From: Alistipes sp. ZOR0009
GTDB taxonomy: Bacteria > Bacteroidota > Bacteroidia > Bacteroidales > ZOR0009
Length of the DNA: 64,000 nt
Direction of reading: 5' to 3'
Assembly: GCF_000798815.1 (NCBI RefSeq)
Contig: NZ_JTLD01000018.1
Location: 1 to 64,000, forward strand
The position numbers and the translations under genes are program-made. Position 1 is the stretch's first letter, and every line of letters starts with the position of its first letter. Of the stretch, positions 1-9,709 are shown piece by piece. The notes below the pieces were generated by a model. That model was not told the DNA's origin. It worked only from the letters and a program-made list of their open reading frames with translations, and made no database searches.

Positions 1-172
1 CAACATATCGGCTCACAAGAGCCAAGAATTTGCTTACAAGAGCCAACATATCGGCTCACAAGAGTCAAGAATTTGCCTACAAGAGCCAACATATAGGCTC
101 ACAAGAGCCAAGAATTTGCTTACAAGAGCCAACATATCGGTTCACAAGAGCAAAGGTATAGGCCTACAACGC
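1..172. repeat. 43-bp tandem repeat, about four copies
   Basis: Copies begin at 1, 44, 87 and 130, an exact 43-bp period; the last copy diverges and the array runs off the left edge. Each unit is itself two related half-units of 22 and 21 bp, both starting CAAGAGCCAA, one carrying an ATATCGGCTCA tail and the other a GAATTTGCTTA tail. There are no unique spacers, so it is not CRISPR. Function unknown. Confidence 0.85.
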
Positions 173-308
173 ACAACAAAGTGCGTTGCAAGCGCTAGCT
201 AGCTGCTCGGATTGGGAGTAGTGCTCCGCTGCATTGGAGGTGGCGGCTCTTGCAGGCAGCTAAGCGTTGCTCGGCACGAGAGTGCCAGTGGCGCCAATCA
301 GCAGGGTG

Positions 309-1094
309 CTACTCGCTGGGGTTGGCGCTACGATGGCGATCTATTAGCCGCTTACTCTTGCCTCTTACGGGTGCGGGAAGCTGCTTCCAGCGCTGATCGT
401 ACTCCACGCGGTACACATCGTCCTCGTTGCCGGCAGGATAGTAGGCGGTAGCCTTTGCCTTTACCGCAGCGGTGGGCGCTGCGCCAACGGTGTACACCAG
501 CTGCTTGTAGGGCTTGGCGTCGAGCCCGTCGCTGTTGCCCATATACGAGAGGTAGAACTCGGGCAGGCCATCCCTATCCTCGTCGGAGATGGAGCAGCTG
601 GGGTAATCGAACTCGGGCCAGTACACCTCGTTGCCATAGTCCTGAAATCGGGCAACTTCGGTGATGCCTGCAGCGCTCTTCTTAAGGATGAGGCAGCGCA
701 GGTTGTGGATGCTGTAAACGACGGTATCCTTGGGCTCGCCCTTTAGCTCGTGGCGGCTCCAGGTACCCTCCTCGTGCTCCCACTGCTTGCTTGCAAAGCT
801 GAAGACCTCGCCAGCGTAGCCATTCTCGAACTCGACCATCCGCGACAGGTGGCGGATATCCTTCTTAAATACCATGTAAAAGCGCCCGGCCTCGGATGTG
901 CAGCAGATTACCATGGTGGTTTTGCCGTACTCGCGGCTACGGTAGCCAAAGCCCACCTCGCCATGCAGGGCCGTAAACTGGACGGAATCTTTAGGATAGA
1001 AGATCTTGGTAAGCACGGCCGCCTTTTGTGCAAAGCCGCCTTGCGCAACCAGCATAAGAAGGATGGTGGTTGCCAGTAGGGTCTGTTTTCTCAT
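309..1094 (-). CDS. secreted protein of unknown function
   Basis: A 261-residue protein. I chose the ATG at 1094 because it gives a clean signal peptide (MRKQTLLATTILLMLVAQGGFAQ), whereas the longer frame to 1205 adds a second hydrophobic stretch with no reason to be there. The mature part is beta-rich and carries an acidic DEDRDGLPE loop that resembles a calcium-binding or FG-GAP-like turn, followed by a GNSDGLD segment. There are several Cys (a CC pair near residue 65 and single ones later) compatible with a disulfide in the periplasm. It stands alone on the minus strand, divergent from the large lipoprotein gene at 1451. I do not recognise a family with confidence and propose no function. 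Confidence 0.6.
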   Translation of the reverse strand: MRKQTLLATTILLMLVAQGGFAQKAAVLTKIFYPKDSVQFTALHGEVGFGYRSREYGKTTMVICCTSEAGRFYMVFKKDIRHLSRMVEFENGYAGEVFSFASKQWEHEEGTWSRHELKGEPKDTVVYSIHNLRCLILKKSAAGITEVARFQDYGNEVYWPEFDYPSCSISDEDRDGLPEFYLSYMGNSDGLDAKPYKQLVYTVGAAPTAAVKAKATAYYPAGNEDDVYRVEYDQRWKQLPAPVRGKSKRLIDRHRSANPSE

Positions 1095-1450
1095 TGATGT
1101 TAGTGGCTCGGATGATAGGCGCAAAGGTAGCATAAATGAAGAAAACGTCAGGGTAGCAGCGCCTGCAACGGCCAGTACCATTCGCCGCCCATAGCTGCTA
1201 CTCATCTACAACTTTCGACCACTCGCCAAGATTAACCTTTATAGTGTGCAGGATATCGTACAATTTTGCACCACAAACCTAAATGCCAAATAGTAATGAT
1301 CGCCAGAAAAGTTAGCATTGCCGCTTCATCAAGAAGGGCAGGTAGAGCTGAAGTCATCCTTTATATATCCAGAAGTTTTACAGAATAATAAGTTGACATA
1401 CACAGAACCAATCAATCAAAATAACCACATCCACAATTAATTATTGCCTT

Positions 1451-4400
1451 ATGAGAAGTTATATTCTATGGGGGCTCACCGCGCTTTTCGTTGTGCTGAT
1501 CTATGCCTGCAGCAAAGAGAGGATCGAAAGTTCGGAGAAGGAGCTGCTGAATTTTAGCATCGGCGATTTTAAGCAAAATGCCGAAGGAACAGTCGACCCG
1601 CAGACCAAAACGGTAACCCTGCAAGCGATAGGGGGGGTTGATATCACCAAGCTGGTACCAATGATTAAGGTTTCGGACAAGGCCACCATTTCGCCAGCAA
1701 GCGGAATAGCCCAAGACTTTACCAAACCGGTAACCTACACCATCACCGCCGAGGATGGATCGAAGCAGACATTTACCATAACCGTAATTCCGGCCAAAAG
1801 CAGCTTAAAGGAAATTACCTGCTTTAAGTTTTTGAAGATTAAGCCGGAGGTTATTGCCACCATCGATCAGGAGAAGAAAACGATAAACCTAAAAGTTCCG
1901 TACGGGACCAATATAAAGGAGCTGGTACCCACCATCAACCTTTCTGATAAGTCGACAGTGCTACCTGCCAACGAGGAGAAGCAGGATTTTACCAAGCCCG
2001 TTGTATATACCGTAACTGCCGAGGATGGATCGAAGCAGGAGTATACCGTAACGGTAGAAGTTGGCAAGAGATCGGAAAAGATGATTACCGAATTTAAGCT
2101 TACCAAGCTAAACCCTGCGGTTGCTGGAACCATCGACGAAGAGGCTAAAACCGTTAGCCTAGAGGTGCCAGCAGGAACCGACGTTACCACCCTTGTACCT
2201 ACCCTTACCCTTTCGACTGCAGCAGCGGTTAGTCCCGCTACAGATGTAAAGCAGGATTTTACCAAGCCTGTAGTATATACCGTAACCGCAGAGGATGGAT
2301 CGAAGCAGGAGTATACCGTAACGGTAGCGATTGCTAAAAGAACCGACAAGAAGATCACCGAATTTAAGCTCGCTGGATTAACTCCAGCCGTTACTGCCAA
2401 GGTTGACGAGGAGGCAAAAGCTATCAGCCTAGTAGTGCCAGCAGGAACCGACGTTACCACCCTCACCCCTACCCTTACCCTTTCGGAAGGTGCACAGGTT
2501 AGCCCTGCATCGGATGTAAAGCAAGATTTTACCAAGCCTGTAGTTTACACCGTAACCGCAGAGGATGGATCGAAGCAGGAGTATACCGTAACGGTAGCGA
2601 TTGCTAAAAAAACCGACAAGAAGATCACCGAATTTAAGCTCGCCGGATTAACTCCAGCCGTTACTGCCAAGGTTGACGAGGAGGCAAAAGCTATCAGCCT
2701 AGTAGTGCCAGCAGGAACCGACGTTACCACCCTCGTACCTACCCTTACCCTTTCGGAAGGTGCACAGGTTAGCCCAGCATCGGATGTAAAGCAAGATTTT
2801 ACCAAGCCTGTAGTATATACCGTAACAGCAGAAGATGGATCGAAGCAGGAGTATACCGTAACGGTAGAAGTCGGTAAGAAATCGGATAAGAAGATTACCG
2901 AGTTTAAGCTCAGCTCGCTTAACGCCAGCGGCACCATCAACGAGGAAGAAAAGACGGTTACCCTCCTACTCCCCACCGGGACAAACATTACCGCATTAGC
3001 ACCTACCATCGTGCTATCGGATGGAGCAACCGTAAACCCAGCGTCGGATGTAAAGCAGGATTTTACCAATCCCGTAACCTATACCGTTACCGCCCAAGAC
3101 GGAAGCATACAGAAGTACGTTGTTACAGCAAAGCTGGATACACGCAAGAGCTCGGCGAATAAAATCACCGAATTTAAGTTTGCCTCGCTAAAACCTGTTT
3201 CCATAGGTAAAATAGACGAAACAAGCAGAACAATCAGCTTAGCAGTACCACTAAATACCGATGTAAGCGCGCTAGTACCAACCATCACCCTATCGGAAGG
3301 CGCACAAATTAGTCCTGCCCTCGATACCAAGCAAGACTTCTCGAAACCTGTAATCTATACCGTGACGGCCGAAGATGGCTCGAAGCAGGAGTACACCGTT
3401 ACCGTGGAGGTAGCCAAGAGATCGGACAAGAAGATTACCGAATTTAAGCTTGCTGGACTAAATCCGGTTGTTACTGCCAAGATTGACGAAAGAGTAAAAA
3501 CGATTACCCTGGTAGTACCAGCAGGAACCGATGTTACCGCGCTTGTTCCATCCATAACCCTTTCGGAAGGTGCAAAGGTTAGCCCAGCATCGGATGTAAA
3601 ACAAAATTTTACCAAACCTGTAGAATATACCGTTACCGCAGTGGACGGCTCGGAGCAGGATTATACCGTTACCGTGGAGGTGACCAAAAAGTCGGACAAG
3701 AAGATTACCGATTTTAAATTTGGCTCGCTTAATGCCAATGGAACCATTAATGAGGAACAAAAGACGATTAGCTTCCAATTCCCAGCAGGAACCAACGTTA
3801 CCGCAATAGCACCTACCATCGCGCTATCGGATGGGGCAACCGTAAGTCCAGCATCGGATGTAAAGCAGGATTTTACCCCCCCCATAACCTACACCGTGAC
3901 CGCCCAAGATGGCAGCACCCAAAAGTATGTCGTTACCGTAAAGGTGGAAATACGAAAAAGATCAGAAAATAGGATTACGGAATTCAAGTTTGCCTCGCTA
4001 ACCCCCATTACAGTGGGAAAGATAGACGAAACAAACAAGTCAATAAGCCTAACAGTACCGATGGGTACCGATGTAAGCGCACTAACACCTACTATAACCA
4101 TTTCAGAAGGTGCACAGGTTAGCCCTGCCCTCAATACTAAGCAGGACTTTACTAAACCCGTAACATACACCGTAACCGCGGAAGATGGAAGTACCAGAAC
4201 CTATACTGTTGTAGTTAAAGCACCTACAGGAAAGGAAAAGGATATCCTATCCTTCCAGTTTGCCAACCTATCAACTAACGTTGATTTAGATCAAAATGGC
4301 CGTAGAATTAAGGTTACCTTGATTCCGGGTACCAAAATAACCTCACTAGCACCTACAATTGCTATTTCGGAAGGAGCAAAAGTTAGTCCCGCCTCTGGAG

Positions 4401-7168
4401 TGGTTCAAAACTTTGAGAAACCAGTAGTATACACCGTAACAGCTGCTGATGGATCTACAAGTAGATATGTTGTAAGCGTAGAGGTGGAGTTTGGGACAAA
4501 AAATGAAATCACTGCATTTACATTTGAAGGAGTAATCCCTGCTGTACATGCCACTATCGACTTAGAAAAGCATACCATCACAGCCTTACTGCCCAAGAAA
4601 ACCAACCTAAGTTCTTTGAAACCAACGATTACCATATCGCCAGCTGCCGAAATTAGCCCTGCATCAGGTGTTGCACAAGATTTCAGCAAGCCTGTCTCCT
4701 ATTCGGTAATGTCGGAAAGCGGTGCACTACAAGTTTATACTGTTACTGCAGCCTTTCAGAAAAGCGAAGAAAAGATAATTAAGGAATTCTCCTTCCATGA
4801 TGATTTCCTATTTCCTAAAGTAAGCATCGATGACAAGGAACATCTGATAAAAATCAAGGTAACACCAGCAGTAGACATCACTAAGATAAAGCCAAGAATT
4901 ACAGTTTCAGAAGATGCAACTGTAAGCCCAGCAAGCTACGTGCAACAAGATTTTTCGAAACCTGTAGTGTATACCGTAACTGCCGAGGATGGCAGCAAGC
5001 AGGATTACACCGTAATGATAACCGATGTTATTAAGAGCAGTGAGAAAAAAATAGACAGATTTTACTTCACCACTGGAGAATTTTGGCCATCGGCCCAAAT
5101 AGATGAAGCTTCGCATAGCCTAACAATAGAGCTACCAACGGATACCGACCTCAGCTATCTTGCACCGAAGATCTCAATATCAAGCTATGCCCAAATCAGC
5201 CCCAAATCGGGCGAGAGTCAAGATTTCACAAAGCCAGTAGTTTACACCATAACGGCACAAGACGGAAGTACGCAGGAATACACGGTGTATGCTAGTAGAA
5301 AAAAGTATACTGAAAAGGAGATCAAAGAATTTAAGTTTACCTCACTACAACCAGAAGTGTTGGGACGAATTAACACCTCCGACAACAAGATTACCTTTGT
5401 GGTTAAACCGGGGACAGATGTGACTGCGCTTACGCCTACCATTACCCTTTCAAAATGGGCAAAGGTAAAGCCAATGTCTGGTTTACCTCAAGATTTTAGC
5501 AAACCTATTGTCTATACCGTAACCGCAGAGGATGGGACAACCAAGGCGTACACCGTTTCTATCGTAAGCAATGAAAATAAGATCCTATCGTACAAGTTTA
5601 CATCGTTTACACCAGAGGTGGTAGGAGTTATTGACGAGCAAAACGCTACTATTAAGACGATTGTTCCTTGGAATACAAATCCAAAAACGCTTAAACCTGA
5701 AATAACAATTTCTCCAAAAGCACAAATTAGGGCCGTAGAAAGCGAAGACATAGTCTTTAACGAGCCAAACAAATATGTTGTAACGGCAGAAGACGGAAGT
5801 TGGGTAACCTACAAGGCCTACGTGTTGAGAGCACTCAATGAGGAAGCAAAAATATCCGAGTTTAAGTTCAAAAACACCAAGTTTGTGGGTGCCATAGATC
5901 AGGAGAATAAACGAATTACCCTACATGTTCCCTACGGTACCAATCTCAAGAACCAAACTCAAGAGATTAAGTTCTCGGAAAAAGCAACCATAACGCCAGC
6001 CTTAAATGATGCCGTTGACTACTCCTCTCCTGTAACCTTTACGGTAATAGCAGAGAGCGGAACAAAAGTATCGTACACAGTACAGGTTATTGTCGATAAG
6101 TTCGAAACAAAAATTTCGAGCGTAAGCAAGACAAAAGTCGAGCTAGAAGATCTAGTGACCATAAAAGGGAACTTCTATCCTGATGGTTTAAAGGTACTAC
6201 TGGAAGGAGAAAGAACGATTACACCTCTAATTAGGGAATCGAGCTCAAGTTCTATAACAATATACATTCCAAGTTCGACACCATTTGGAGAGTATAAGCT
6301 AACCGTTATATCCGGAGAATCTAAGGCAACCAACTACGAAAGTATACGAGTAAATAAGTTTGCTAAGTATCCAACAATAACAAGTTTAGCATCGGACAAA
6401 GTAAATCCGGGAGGTTACCTTAAAATTTACGGCACCAACTTTAAGCAGGATGGCTTTACTACGGAAGTACGAATTGGAAACTACACTCCTATCAAAGATT
6501 TAACGATAAATAGTGCAGGAACAGAGCTAAAAGTCCCCATTCCAAGCAACATGCCTCTTGGAAGTGTATACCTTAACGTAGTATGTGGAGAATCGTCCTC
6601 TAATCGATATCAAATTGAGGTTGTAAGCACAGCACCGTCCCCCTTTATTTCGAAGGTAAGTACAACAAACATAACCGCAGGAGATGACATCACCATTTCA
6701 GGATCCTACTTCGCCAATAAAAACAATCGTGTTTGGTTCGAAAATGAAAACGGAGGAACCTATTCGTGCGAAATCATTAGCGAAGACACCGATGAAATAA
6801 AGATTAAAACCCACAATCTGCCAGAAGGTAGCAGGTATACCCTATTTGTTGGCAATGGCAATTTGAAATCGTCCTATTCCGAAAGGCTAAGCATTAAGTT
6901 GGGAGCCATAAAAATCACAAGCGTGTCGCCTCGTGTTTTAGGCAAAGATGAGATAATAACTGTTGAAGGGGAGTATATCTACCAGCGTTCGTACGAGGTA
7001 GAGATAGGAGGTAAGATGTGCCCTACTTCGTATAAGGATTCCAAAAGCTTCTCTGTCTATCTTCCTTATAATATTTCGTCCGGAACCTACGACCTAAAAA
7101 TTACCGCTATTAGCGCAGATGGGAAACGTATGGGAAGCATTTATAGTAGCACCGTAAAAATTAAGTAG
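1451..7168 (+). CDS. giant surface lipoprotein, 17 DUF5018-like repeats plus four IPT/TIG-like domains
   Basis: A 1905-residue protein. The N-terminus is a hydrophobic signal ending in LIYAC, a plausible lipobox with Cys20 as lipid anchor. From about residue 33 to 1540 I count 17 modules of about 88-90 residues, each with the pattern ITEFKF..., a GTIDEE-like turn, VPAGTDVTALVPTITLSEGA, SPAS, QDFTKPVVYTVTAEDGS and YTVTV. This is the pattern of DUF5018-like Bacteroidota surface repeats. The last about 360 residues form four IPT/TIG-like immunoglobulin domains with SGxxF/GxNF turns and a GTYDLKI-type end. Modules 4 and 5 are almost identical in DNA. The architecture suggests a long rigid stalk or adhesin on the outer membrane. 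The ligand is unknown. The gene at 7248 follows 79 bp downstream and may be co-transcribed. Confidence 0.8.
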   Translation: MRSYILWGLTALFVVLIYACSKERIESSEKELLNFSIGDFKQNAEGTVDPQTKTVTLQAIGGVDITKLVPMIKVSDKATISPASGIAQDFTKPVTYTITAEDGSKQTFTITVIPAKSSLKEITCFKFLKIKPEVIATIDQEKKTINLKVPYGTNIKELVPTINLSDKSTVLPANEEKQDFTKPVVYTVTAEDGSKQEYTVTVEVGKRSEKMITEFKLTKLNPAVAGTIDEEAKTVSLEVPAGTDVTTLVPTLTLSTAAAVSPATDVKQDFTKPVVYTVTAEDGSKQEYTVTVAIAKRTDKKITEFKLAGLTPAVTAKVDEEAKAISLVVPAGTDVTTLTPTLTLSEGAQVSPASDVKQDFTKPVVYTVTAEDGSKQEYTVTVAIAKKTDKKITEFKLAGLTPAVTAKVDEEAKAISLVVPAGTDVTTLVPTLTLSEGAQVSPASDVKQDFTKPVVYTVTAEDGSKQEYTVTVEVGKKSDKKITEFKLSSLNASGTINEEEKTVTLLLPTGTNITALAPTIVLSDGATVNPASDVKQDFTNPVTYTVTAQDGSIQKYVVTAKLDTRKSSANKITEFKFASLKPVSIGKIDETSRTISLAVPLNTDVSALVPTITLSEGAQISPALDTKQDFSKPVIYTVTAEDGSKQEYTVTVEVAKRSDKKITEFKLAGLNPVVTAKIDERVKTITLVVPAGTDVTALVPSITLSEGAKVSPASDVKQNFTKPVEYTVTAVDGSEQDYTVTVEVTKKSDKKITDFKFGSLNANGTINEEQKTISFQFPAGTNVTAIAPTIALSDGATVSPASDVKQDFTPPITYTVTAQDGSTQKYVVTVKVEIRKRSENRITEFKFASLTPITVGKIDETNKSISLTVPMGTDVSALTPTITISEGAQVSPALNTKQDFTKPVTYTVTAEDGSTRTYTVVVKAPTGKEKDILSFQFANLSTNVDLDQNGRRIKVTLIPGTKITSLAPTIAISEGAKVSPASGVVQNFEKPVVYTVTAADGSTSRYVVSVEVEFGTKNEITAFTFEGVIPAVHATIDLEKHTITALLPKKTNLSSLKPTITISPAAEISPASGVAQDFSKPVSYSVMSESGALQVYTVTAAFQKSEEKIIKEFSFHDDFLFPKVSIDDKEHLIKIKVTPAVDITKIKPRITVSEDATVSPASYVQQDFSKPVVYTVTAEDGSKQDYTVMITDVIKSSEKKIDRFYFTTGEFWPSAQIDEASHSLTIELPTDTDLSYLAPKISISSYAQISPKSGESQDFTKPVVYTITAQDGSTQEYTVYASRKKYTEKEIKEFKFTSLQPEVLGRINTSDNKITFVVKPGTDVTALTPTITLSKWAKVKPMSGLPQDFSKPIVYTVTAEDGTTKAYTVSIVSNENKILSYKFTSFTPEVVGVIDEQNATIKTIVPWNTNPKTLKPEITISPKAQIRAVESEDIVFNEPNKYVVTAEDGSWVTYKAYVLRALNEEAKISEFKFKNTKFVGAIDQENKRITLHVPYGTNLKNQTQEIKFSEKATITPALNDAVDYSSPVTFTVIAESGTKVSYTVQVIVDKFETKISSVSKTKVELEDLVTIKGNFYPDGLKVLLEGERTITPLIRESSSSSITIYIPSSTPFGEYKLTVISGESKATNYESIRVNKFAKYPTITSLASDKVNPGGYLKIYGTNFKQDGFTTEVRIGNYTPIKDLTINSAGTELKVPIPSNMPLGSVYLNVVCGESSSNRYQIEVVSTAPSPFISKVSTTNITAGDDITISGSYFANKNNRVWFENENGGTYSCEIISEDTDEIKIKTHNLPEGSRYTLFVGNGNLKSSYSERLSIKLGAIKITSVSPRVLGKDEIITVEGEYIYQRSYEVEIGGKMCPTSYKDSKSFSVYLPYNISSGTYDLKITAISADGKRMGSIYSSTVKIK
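2341..2880 (+). repeat. two near-identical 270-bp modules inside the giant lipoprotein gene
   Basis: Bases 2341-2610 and 2611-2880 match at almost every position; in the first 120 bases the only difference is CGCTGG versus CGCCGG. The codons are kept in frame. This indicates a recent tandem duplication or gene conversion of one 90-residue module, while the other modules have diverged. It is a likely site of copy-number variation between strains. Confidence 0.85.
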
Positions 7169-7247
7169 ATGGAAATATTCACCTTAAGACAGAACCAAAC
7201 CACCATCCCTTTATCATAAATAATGAACTAAGAATCAATTATCAGCT

Positions 7248-8918
7248 ATGAGAAAAATTGTAGTTAGCAGCTTTACGCTCCTTCTTTGCATGGGTATCTG
7301 CCACGTATCCTCGGCCCAAGGCTGGGGAGCCTTTAAGGATAAGCTAAAAGAAGCAGCCAAAAGTAAGATAGAATCGACCACGCCAGTTGGCAAGATTACC
7401 GACAAGGTTAACGAGGTGAAAAATGCGGTAGACAGCAACAACCCCGTTGATAAGCTCTCCGATAAGGTTAACGAGGTTAAGGGAGCGGTAGATTCGAAGA
7501 ACCCGGTAAACAACATTCTTAACAAGGCTTCGGAAATAACCTCAACCGGCGGGGCACAGGATAAGGCGGTGTTTTCGGGAAGCATCGAGGATTACCTACA
7601 GGAGAAGTATCAAACCATAAAGGCTAGCGAATCTAACCTTAACCTTTACACCCTAAAGGATGGGGACTGCGATCCGCTAAAGCACAACGAGGGGGCCAAA
7701 AAGCTGGACTATGCCAACGCGGTATCGCGCCTAAAATCGGAAGGCAAGGCGCTAATGACCGACAGACGCTATAGCGAGGTTATGAGCTACGGGAAAAATT
7801 ACCTCCCCGTATACAACGAGGTTATAAAGCCTCAGGTAAACAAAACCATCGAGGAGGCCTATGCCGCCAAAAATGGCAACAAGAATCTGGCCGTGGCAAC
7901 AGCCCGTAGGGCGCAGCTAATGGCCGAAGCGGCGGCTTTGATCCTTTACGACAACCAGGATGCCAAGCAGCTGCAGGAGGATGCAAACAAGGCGCTTAAA
8001 GATTTAGGCGGAGAGTACTTCGGTAACTTGTACGTAAGCGACTTCCACAAGAAGAACGTAGGAAAGATCCTATTCTCGACAAGGCCTATTATACCGGGCA
8101 AGGAAGACCCTAGCCAATTTGTAACCTCCGTGTCGGGGACAGATAAGGTGTACGCTATCGCCTACTTCAACGGTAAGATTAAGGATCTTGGCGAGCTGGT
8201 AAGCTACAAGATTAACATTGATGGGAATAGCCACCAAACAGAGCAGTTTAACCCCAACACCTCCGACTTGGAGCATAGCTACTATTCGGTAGAGGTTATA
8301 CCCGATCCAAAGGTAGCGGTTCACCAGTTCGATGCGGTTCAGTTTGCAAGGGTACTTAGCACCCTCTCGCCTCGTAAGCACACCATGGAGTTTGAGCTGG
8401 TGTTTGGTTTTGGTCAATACTCGGTATCGGGTAAGCTTAACCTAGATTGGTCGAACGCCAACGGCGACGCCATCTTAGCAAACAGCGAAACCGCGCTTAA
8501 AAACGCCAAGGATAATAAGGCTCGACATATGACGCTACCAGAGGTCTTCTCTAAGCCATCAAAATCTTTTACAGATCCAGAGCTGACTGCCGATAAGATT
8601 AAGGCCGCCATCCTTGCCAATGGCGACTACGCCGAAAATATAAAGCAAATAAAGAAGGTTATCATTGGAGACAAGCGCTTCGAATCTAATGGCGATTGGA
8701 TTATAAGAAAGAACGATTTGGGAATTCCAACCCACAAGGAGTGCAACCGCGACATTTACATCCTATTTGAGGGTAAAGATGGATGGTGCTACTTCTCGGA
8801 TCAAATAATATTTAGAAAAGATTATTCAGGGGCCGGCACGTACGAGGAAACTAGGCTTGTCGGATTTGATTCAGAATTATATACAAAAATTGCATGCGAA
8901 AACTTAGGTAAAAAGTAA
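7248..8918 (+). CDS. secreted protein with N-terminal helical repeats, function unknown
   Basis: A 556-residue protein with a signal peptide ending in SSAQ (about residue 23). Residues 24-105 are Lys- and Asp-rich and contain two clear copies of a D-K-V-N-E-V-K-x-A-V-D-S-x-NPV unit and a shorter third copy, probably amphipathic helix repeats. The middle (about 115-270) looks helical. The remainder contains a beta-rich part with a VFGFGQYSVSGKL strand pair and a C-terminal part with GDKRFESNGDW and FEGKDGWCYFS. It follows the giant lipoprotein by 79 bp in the same direction and a strong hairpin terminator follows it, so the two genes likely form one unit. I do not recognise the family. Confidence 0.65.
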   Translation: MRKIVVSSFTLLLCMGICHVSSAQGWGAFKDKLKEAAKSKIESTTPVGKITDKVNEVKNAVDSNNPVDKLSDKVNEVKGAVDSKNPVNNILNKASEITSTGGAQDKAVFSGSIEDYLQEKYQTIKASESNLNLYTLKDGDCDPLKHNEGAKKLDYANAVSRLKSEGKALMTDRRYSEVMSYGKNYLPVYNEVIKPQVNKTIEEAYAAKNGNKNLAVATARRAQLMAEAAALILYDNQDAKQLQEDANKALKDLGGEYFGNLYVSDFHKKNVGKILFSTRPIIPGKEDPSQFVTSVSGTDKVYAIAYFNGKIKDLGELVSYKINIDGNSHQTEQFNPNTSDLEHSYYSVEVIPDPKVAVHQFDAVQFARVLSTLSPRKHTMEFELVFGFGQYSVSGKLNLDWSNANGDAILANSETALKNAKDNKARHMTLPEVFSKPSKSFTDPELTADKIKAAILANGDYAENIKQIKKVIIGDKRFESNGDWIIRKNDLGIPTHKECNRDIYILFEGKDGWCYFSDQIIFRKDYSGAGTYEETRLVGFDSELYTKIACENLGKK

Positions 8919-8925
8919 GTAAAGT

Positions 8926-8965
8926 GGGGGAGCGTAATCGCGAGGGTTACGCTTCCCTTATTTCT
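8926..8965 (+). terminator. rho-independent terminator after the 7248 gene
   Basis: GGGAGCGTAA (8928-8937) pairs with TTACGCTTCCC (8947-8957) around a short loop and is followed by TTATTTCTCTTT. It lies 9 bases after the stop codon of the preceding gene. Confidence 0.75.
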
Positions 8966-9031
8966 CTTTCCGAATTAAGAAGCAAACGCATAGCGCCCTT
9001 TAATACTTAATAGATTAAAACAGACAGCCTA

Positions 9032-9421
9032 ATGGTTAATACAAAAACAGGAAGCTACATAAACAAAATAGTGTGCCTAATTTTTTGTTTTATAATTAGC
9101 CCTAACCTTTATAGCACCAGAATTTCCGACGAGCCACCTATCTCCACTGAAATTGACAAAGAATTTAGCATTGAGCTCATCTCGAACCCAACAACCGGCT
9201 TTGGATGGTACATTGCCAATAGTGGTAGTAGCTGCTGCATCGATACGGTAAGCCACACCTACCAATGCTTATTTATTGGATATTCGGCAGCAGGCGGGAA
9301 AGAAATATTTAGATTTAAGCCTACAGCCAAGGGCCGTACTAAGCTTATTTTTCATTATAGGCGCGCATGGGAAAAAACGAGCCCTGCTCTAATAAAAGAA
9401 TTTCCCATTAGCATCAACTAA
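9032..9421 (+). CDS. chagasin-type (I42) cysteine protease inhibitor, secreted
   Basis: A 129-residue protein. It has a hydrophobic N-terminal segment (about residues 11-28) that would act as a signal sequence. The mature domain has the three loops of inhibitor family I42: NPTTGFGW (about residues 52-59), a YSAAGGKEIF loop, and YRRAWE near the C-terminus, where the family usually has RPW. The length of about 100 mature residues is typical. The family forms an Ig-like fold whose loops plug the active site of papain-like proteases. Here it may protect the periplasm or act on foreign proteases. The Pro to Ala change in the third loop could alter target preference. It stands alone between two terminator-like or spacer regions. 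Confidence 0.8.
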   Translation: MVNTKTGSYINKIVCLIFCFIISPNLYSTRISDEPPISTEIDKEFSIELISNPTTGFGWYIANSGSSCCIDTVSHTYQCLFIGYSAAGGKEIFRFKPTAKGRTKLIFHYRRAWEKTSPALIKEFPISIN

Positions 9422-9709
9422 GCAGGCTGCATTAGCCCTCCAAGGAACTCCCGAAGCGGGGCTTTAACCAGCAGATATAACACACTTGCTATATGCCTGT
9501 TAATGCTACCAATAAAATCGCTCGCAACGCCATGCTATTTGAATCACCACCTACCAACAGCTCGTATTCGTCCAAGCAGCGAATTCTCAATGCCAGAGTT
9601 ACGCAAATGATTTACTATTGTTTTTGAATATTCAATTTATAAAATTTCCTTTGTGGCACATATACACCAAATAGAACATAGGCACATTGCCTTTTTTAAT
9701 TATTCTTTT

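Noticed and set aside
1-172. CRISPR array
   Set aside because: No unique spacers between repeats; the period is fully repeated sequence, and no cas genes are present.
1867-5772. Series of long minus-strand frames opposite the giant lipoprotein gene
   Set aside because: They repeat with the module period and arise from codon bias of the repeats; their translations are Ser/Val-rich without domains.
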